Positions 44,704 through 46,441 of a DNA stretch of 46,441 bases are shown here, piece after piece (the stretch's first letter is position 1; each line of letters starts with the position of its first letter). The stretch lies in NCBI RefSeq assembly GCF_014202895.1, contig NZ_JACHHV010000011.1, positions 1 to 46,441 of the forward strand, written 5' to 3'. Position numbers and translations under genes: made by a program. The DNA comes from Lactovum miscens. Lineage in GTDB: Bacteria; Bacillota; Bacilli; Lactobacillales; Streptococcaceae. The notes below the pieces were generated by a model, which searched no databases, was not told the DNA's origin, and saw nothing but the letters and a program-made list of their open reading frames with translations.

Positions 44704-45469
44704 TTGTTATTACTTCTTTCTCTACTATAATGCCGTGTCGGTTCACTTCAAAAGCTCTTAAATAGTTAGGCATCTTAGAATTAAAATCAACCATCAAAGC
44801 CGTCGCCCAAACGTCTACTTCTTGTAAATTTACTCCAATCACGGTTGTCTGCAAAATATTTTTATCTGCTCCAAAAATATGGTTTCCACGTTCTGAAATT
44901 CCCGAAGTAGCAATTGCTCCTTTTTTCATCGAAAGTTCTGCAATAATTTTCGTTTTATCAAAAGGATCGAGAACAGCAATTTCAAAATTCCAATCACTCT
45001 CTTCTTTGCTGGCCATTTGCATATCTCCACCACCATTCAAATTTGCGCCTATGACATTATTCAAATCAAGTAATGGCCTTAAATAACGATTAAACCCTTC
45101 CTCAATTGCCCAACCCTTAACAAATCCGCTTGGATCGTACCCAGATGGAAGCATTGCATTAAAAGAATGATGAGTTGCTTCACTTGCCTGAGCACATGAG
45201 ACATAGACAAAGCGCATTTCCTCAGACATACTTAAGAAGTCCACTTCGCCACGATTGTATTTGCTTACTTCTGAATTTTCCTTATAGGTTGAAAAGACTT
45301 CGTCAACATGTTCCAACCATTTTTCCAAAGCTCCTTGAGCAAACAAAATTTCGGGAACCGGACTTTCATCTTTGACAACGACCTGACTCGTAAAAGCTGT
45401 TCCCATCCCCAAATAGACAATGCTAATCATTTTATATCCCTGATTGACCTGTTTAATCGTTATTTTCAT
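44687..45469 (-). CDS. apbE: FAD:protein FMN transferase (ApbE family)
   Basis: The enzyme attaches FMN from FAD to a threonine of a target protein. The 260 residues show the family motifs DPSGFVKG (112-119), NGGGDM (145-150), ATSG (187-190), the RGNHI loop ending at Ile198, and the metal-site Asp219 and Thr223 in DVWATAL. No signal peptide or lipobox is present, so the protein looks cytosolic, unlike the lipoprotein ApbE/FmnB types. It starts right after the stop codon of the FMN-binding protein gene, which is its obvious substrate. Confidence 0.88.
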   Translation of the reverse strand: MKITIKQVNQGYKMISIVYLGMGTAFTSQVVVKDESPVPEILFAQGALEKWLEHVDEVFSTYKENSEVSKYNRGEVDFLSMSEEMRFVYVSCAQASEATHHSFNAMLPSGYDPSGFVKGWAIEEGFNRYLRPLLDLNNVIGANLNGGGDMQMASKEESDWNFEIAVLDPFDKTKIIAELSMKKGAIATSGISERGNHIFGADKNILQTTVIGVNLQEVDVWATALMVDFNSKMPNYLRAFEVNRHGIIVEKEVITNAKET

Positions 45470-45470
45470 A

Positions 45471-45983
45471 TCAGACCGCCTGTGTCAGCGCATTTTGTAG
45501 AGAATTCGTAAAACCGTCATAGGTCTCAGTTGCACCTGATATGGCTTGAATATTGGCCGAATTCGCTGACTTGGCTTCACTGATATAGATAGGTTCAGCA
45601 ATAGAGTCAATCTGATGGCTTCTACCCGCGCCATCAGAAGAAGTTGATTTGAGCATAATAATGTTACTGATTTGACCGCTAGAAACTGTGACTTGTACTT
45701 GTACATTACCCCACTGCGTCGCTATACTTTTTCCAGTGTAGGTTCCATCTTTATAGCCAGAAGAACCTGTCGAGCTTGACCCACTAACACTAGAAGCTTC
45801 CAAAGTATCAGAACTTTGAACCGTAGAAGTTACTGAAGAACTTCTTTGACTAGCGGAAGAACTCGAGGAGGCTGTAGCTAAAGTAGTTGTTTTTGTTATA
45901 TTTTTACTAAAGAACCAATAGCCATCAACGACTGCTACCAAACCAATCAGGGCCGTTACAATAATAGATACTAATTTTTTCAT
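45471..45983 (-). CDS. Exported, membrane-anchored FMN-binding domain protein
   Basis: This small exported electron carrier has about 170 residues. An N-terminal hydrophobic anchor (KLVSIIVTALIGLVAVVDGYWFF) is followed by a Ser/Thr-rich linker of about 55 residues typical of surface proteins. An FMN_bind domain then begins at YKDGTYTGKS. The flavinylation motif SGAT lies near the C-terminus, in AISGATETYDGF, with the acceptor Thr152. ATG 45983 was chosen since AAAGAAAG precedes it; an in-frame ATG at 46007 has no ribosome-binding site. It is the first gene of the operon with apbE and the ferric-reductase-like gene. Confidence 0.82.
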   Translation of the reverse strand: MKKLVSIIVTALIGLVAVVDGYWFFSKNITKTTTLATASSSSSASQRSSSVTSTVQSSDTLEASSVSGSSSTGSSGYKDGTYTGKSIATQWGNVQVQVTVSSGQISNIIMLKSTSSDGAGRSHQIDSIAEPIYISEAKSANSANIQAISGATETYDGFTNSLQNALTQAV

Positions 45984-46095
45984 CTTTAAGTCTTTCTTTA
46001 ATTTCATCTATTAATTTTTCAAATTTTAATGAAGCTAGGAACTTGGATAGAGGACCTATGCGTTTAAGCGAAAATGCCACTATTCAATAGCCTGT

Positions 46096-46110
46096 TGATA
46101 AATATTATCA
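46096..46110. promoter_or_regulatory. Fur-type box upstream of the redox operon
   Basis: TGATAAATATTATCA matches the 7-1-7 Fur consensus TGATAATNATTATCA at 13 of 14 defined positions. It overlaps the predicted -10 box of the minus-strand operon promoter, about 113 bases before the start codon. The GATAA half-site favours Fur over PerR (TATAA-type). Iron repression is inferred. Confidence 0.65.
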
Positions 46111-46127
46111 GGCTTTTCTAATCTCAA
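46099..46127 (-). promoter_or_regulatory. Promoter of the redox operon
   Basis: On the minus strand -35 TTGAGA (46122-46127) is followed by a 17-base spacer and -10 TATTTA (46099-46104). The Fur-type box covers the -10 region. Confidence 0.55.
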
Positions 46128-46168
46128 GCTTAATAAAAACTTAATCATAACTTAAATTCTGACTTCAT

Positions 46169-46325
46169 GGCAAATTATAATATTAAGTCAGCCACCTAAA
46201 GAAAAAAAAAGCACCTGAAACCTTTATACTTGAATTTGGAAAAAATTGTAAGTAGAAAGTAATTCAGATCCAAAATCATTCTAACATAAAAGGCAAACAT
46301 TTAACACGGATTGAACGACGTCGTA
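46169..46325 (+). mobile_element. IS30-family element, truncated left end
   Basis: This repeats the left end of the element at 42337 in the same orientation: GGCAAATTATAATATTAAGT, then GCCACCTAAAG and CACCTGAAACCTTTATACTT. The transposase start codon has become ATC, and similarity stops near 46325, after GATTGAACGACG. From there to 46441 I recognise nothing. Confidence 0.8.
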
Positions 46326-46441
46326 AGTGTCAAATAATTGGCTGTGAATCTTCAAAACTGAATTTTTGTTTATATTTTAAAGCTCCTCCTGAGCTCCTGA
46401 GGCCCAAGATGTGCTTGGTAAAGTGAGTGGTAATCCCATTT

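Overview
The window looks like chromosome of a Lactococcus or a very close relative. The DNA is AT-rich. The gene set is typical of lactic streptococci: rpsF-ssb-rpsR, glnR-glnA, dnaX, ruvA/ruvB, mutS/mutL, argR beside argS, and an arginine deiminase cluster with doubled arcC and arcD. The species is not settled. The order arcA-arcB-arcD-arcC-arcT-arcC-arcD differs from the arcABD1C1C2TD2 order I know from L. lactis.

Layout. 1-89 is the end of an IS30-type element running off the left edge. 208-1041 is recX. 1126-9575 is a sugar-acid locus on the minus strand: 6-phosphogluconate dehydrogenase, mannose-family PTS components IIC-IID-IIA-IIB, then a hydroxyacid dehydrogenase, a HAD phosphatase and a membrane protein. 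A divergent RpiR regulator and a gluconate-type kinase complete it, with a perfect CcpA (cre) site at the operon promoter. 9685-12281 holds a DUF960 protein, the rpsF-ssb-rpsR operon and uppP. 12366-15044 is a lysine riboswitch followed by a fused binding-protein/permease and its ATPase. 15130-15890 is a decayed IS1182-like transposase. 15904-21428 holds dnaX, an APH-fold pseudokinase, a GAF methionine-sulfoxide reductase, a chorismate mutase, a hypothetical protein, glnA and glnR. 21552-30784 is a DNA repair block: an unusual PTS IIB-like protein, ruvB, a TauE permease, ruvA, mutL, mutS, a YlbF protein and argR. 30943-42151 is argS and the arc cluster. 42337-43378 is a broken IS30 element. 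43426-45983 is a three-gene flavin/heme redox operon, and 46169-46325 is another IS30 fragment.

Three things stand out. First, the redox operon encodes an exported FMN-binding protein, an ApbE flavin transferase and a six-helix bis-heme ferric-reductase-type flavoprotein. It lies between two IS30 copies and has a near-perfect Fur box on its promoter, which suggests an iron-controlled trans-membrane electron transfer system, probably acquired. Second, about eleven genes scattered through the window have a -10 box ending only 6-9 bases before the start codon and no Shine-Dalgarno sequence, so leaderless or nearly leaderless mRNA looks common here. Third, two proteins are odd members of known families: an APH-fold protein without its catalytic aspartates, encoded inside the dnaX operon, and a PTS IIB-like protein with an extra domain, encoded behind ruvB.

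Metabolically, the arc genes turn arginine into ornithine, ATP, ammonia and CO2 under CcpA control. GlnR controls glutamine synthesis, a lysine-sensing RNA controls amino acid uptake, and the sugar-acid locus feeds the pentose phosphate pathway. No tRNA, rRNA or CRISPR array was seen.
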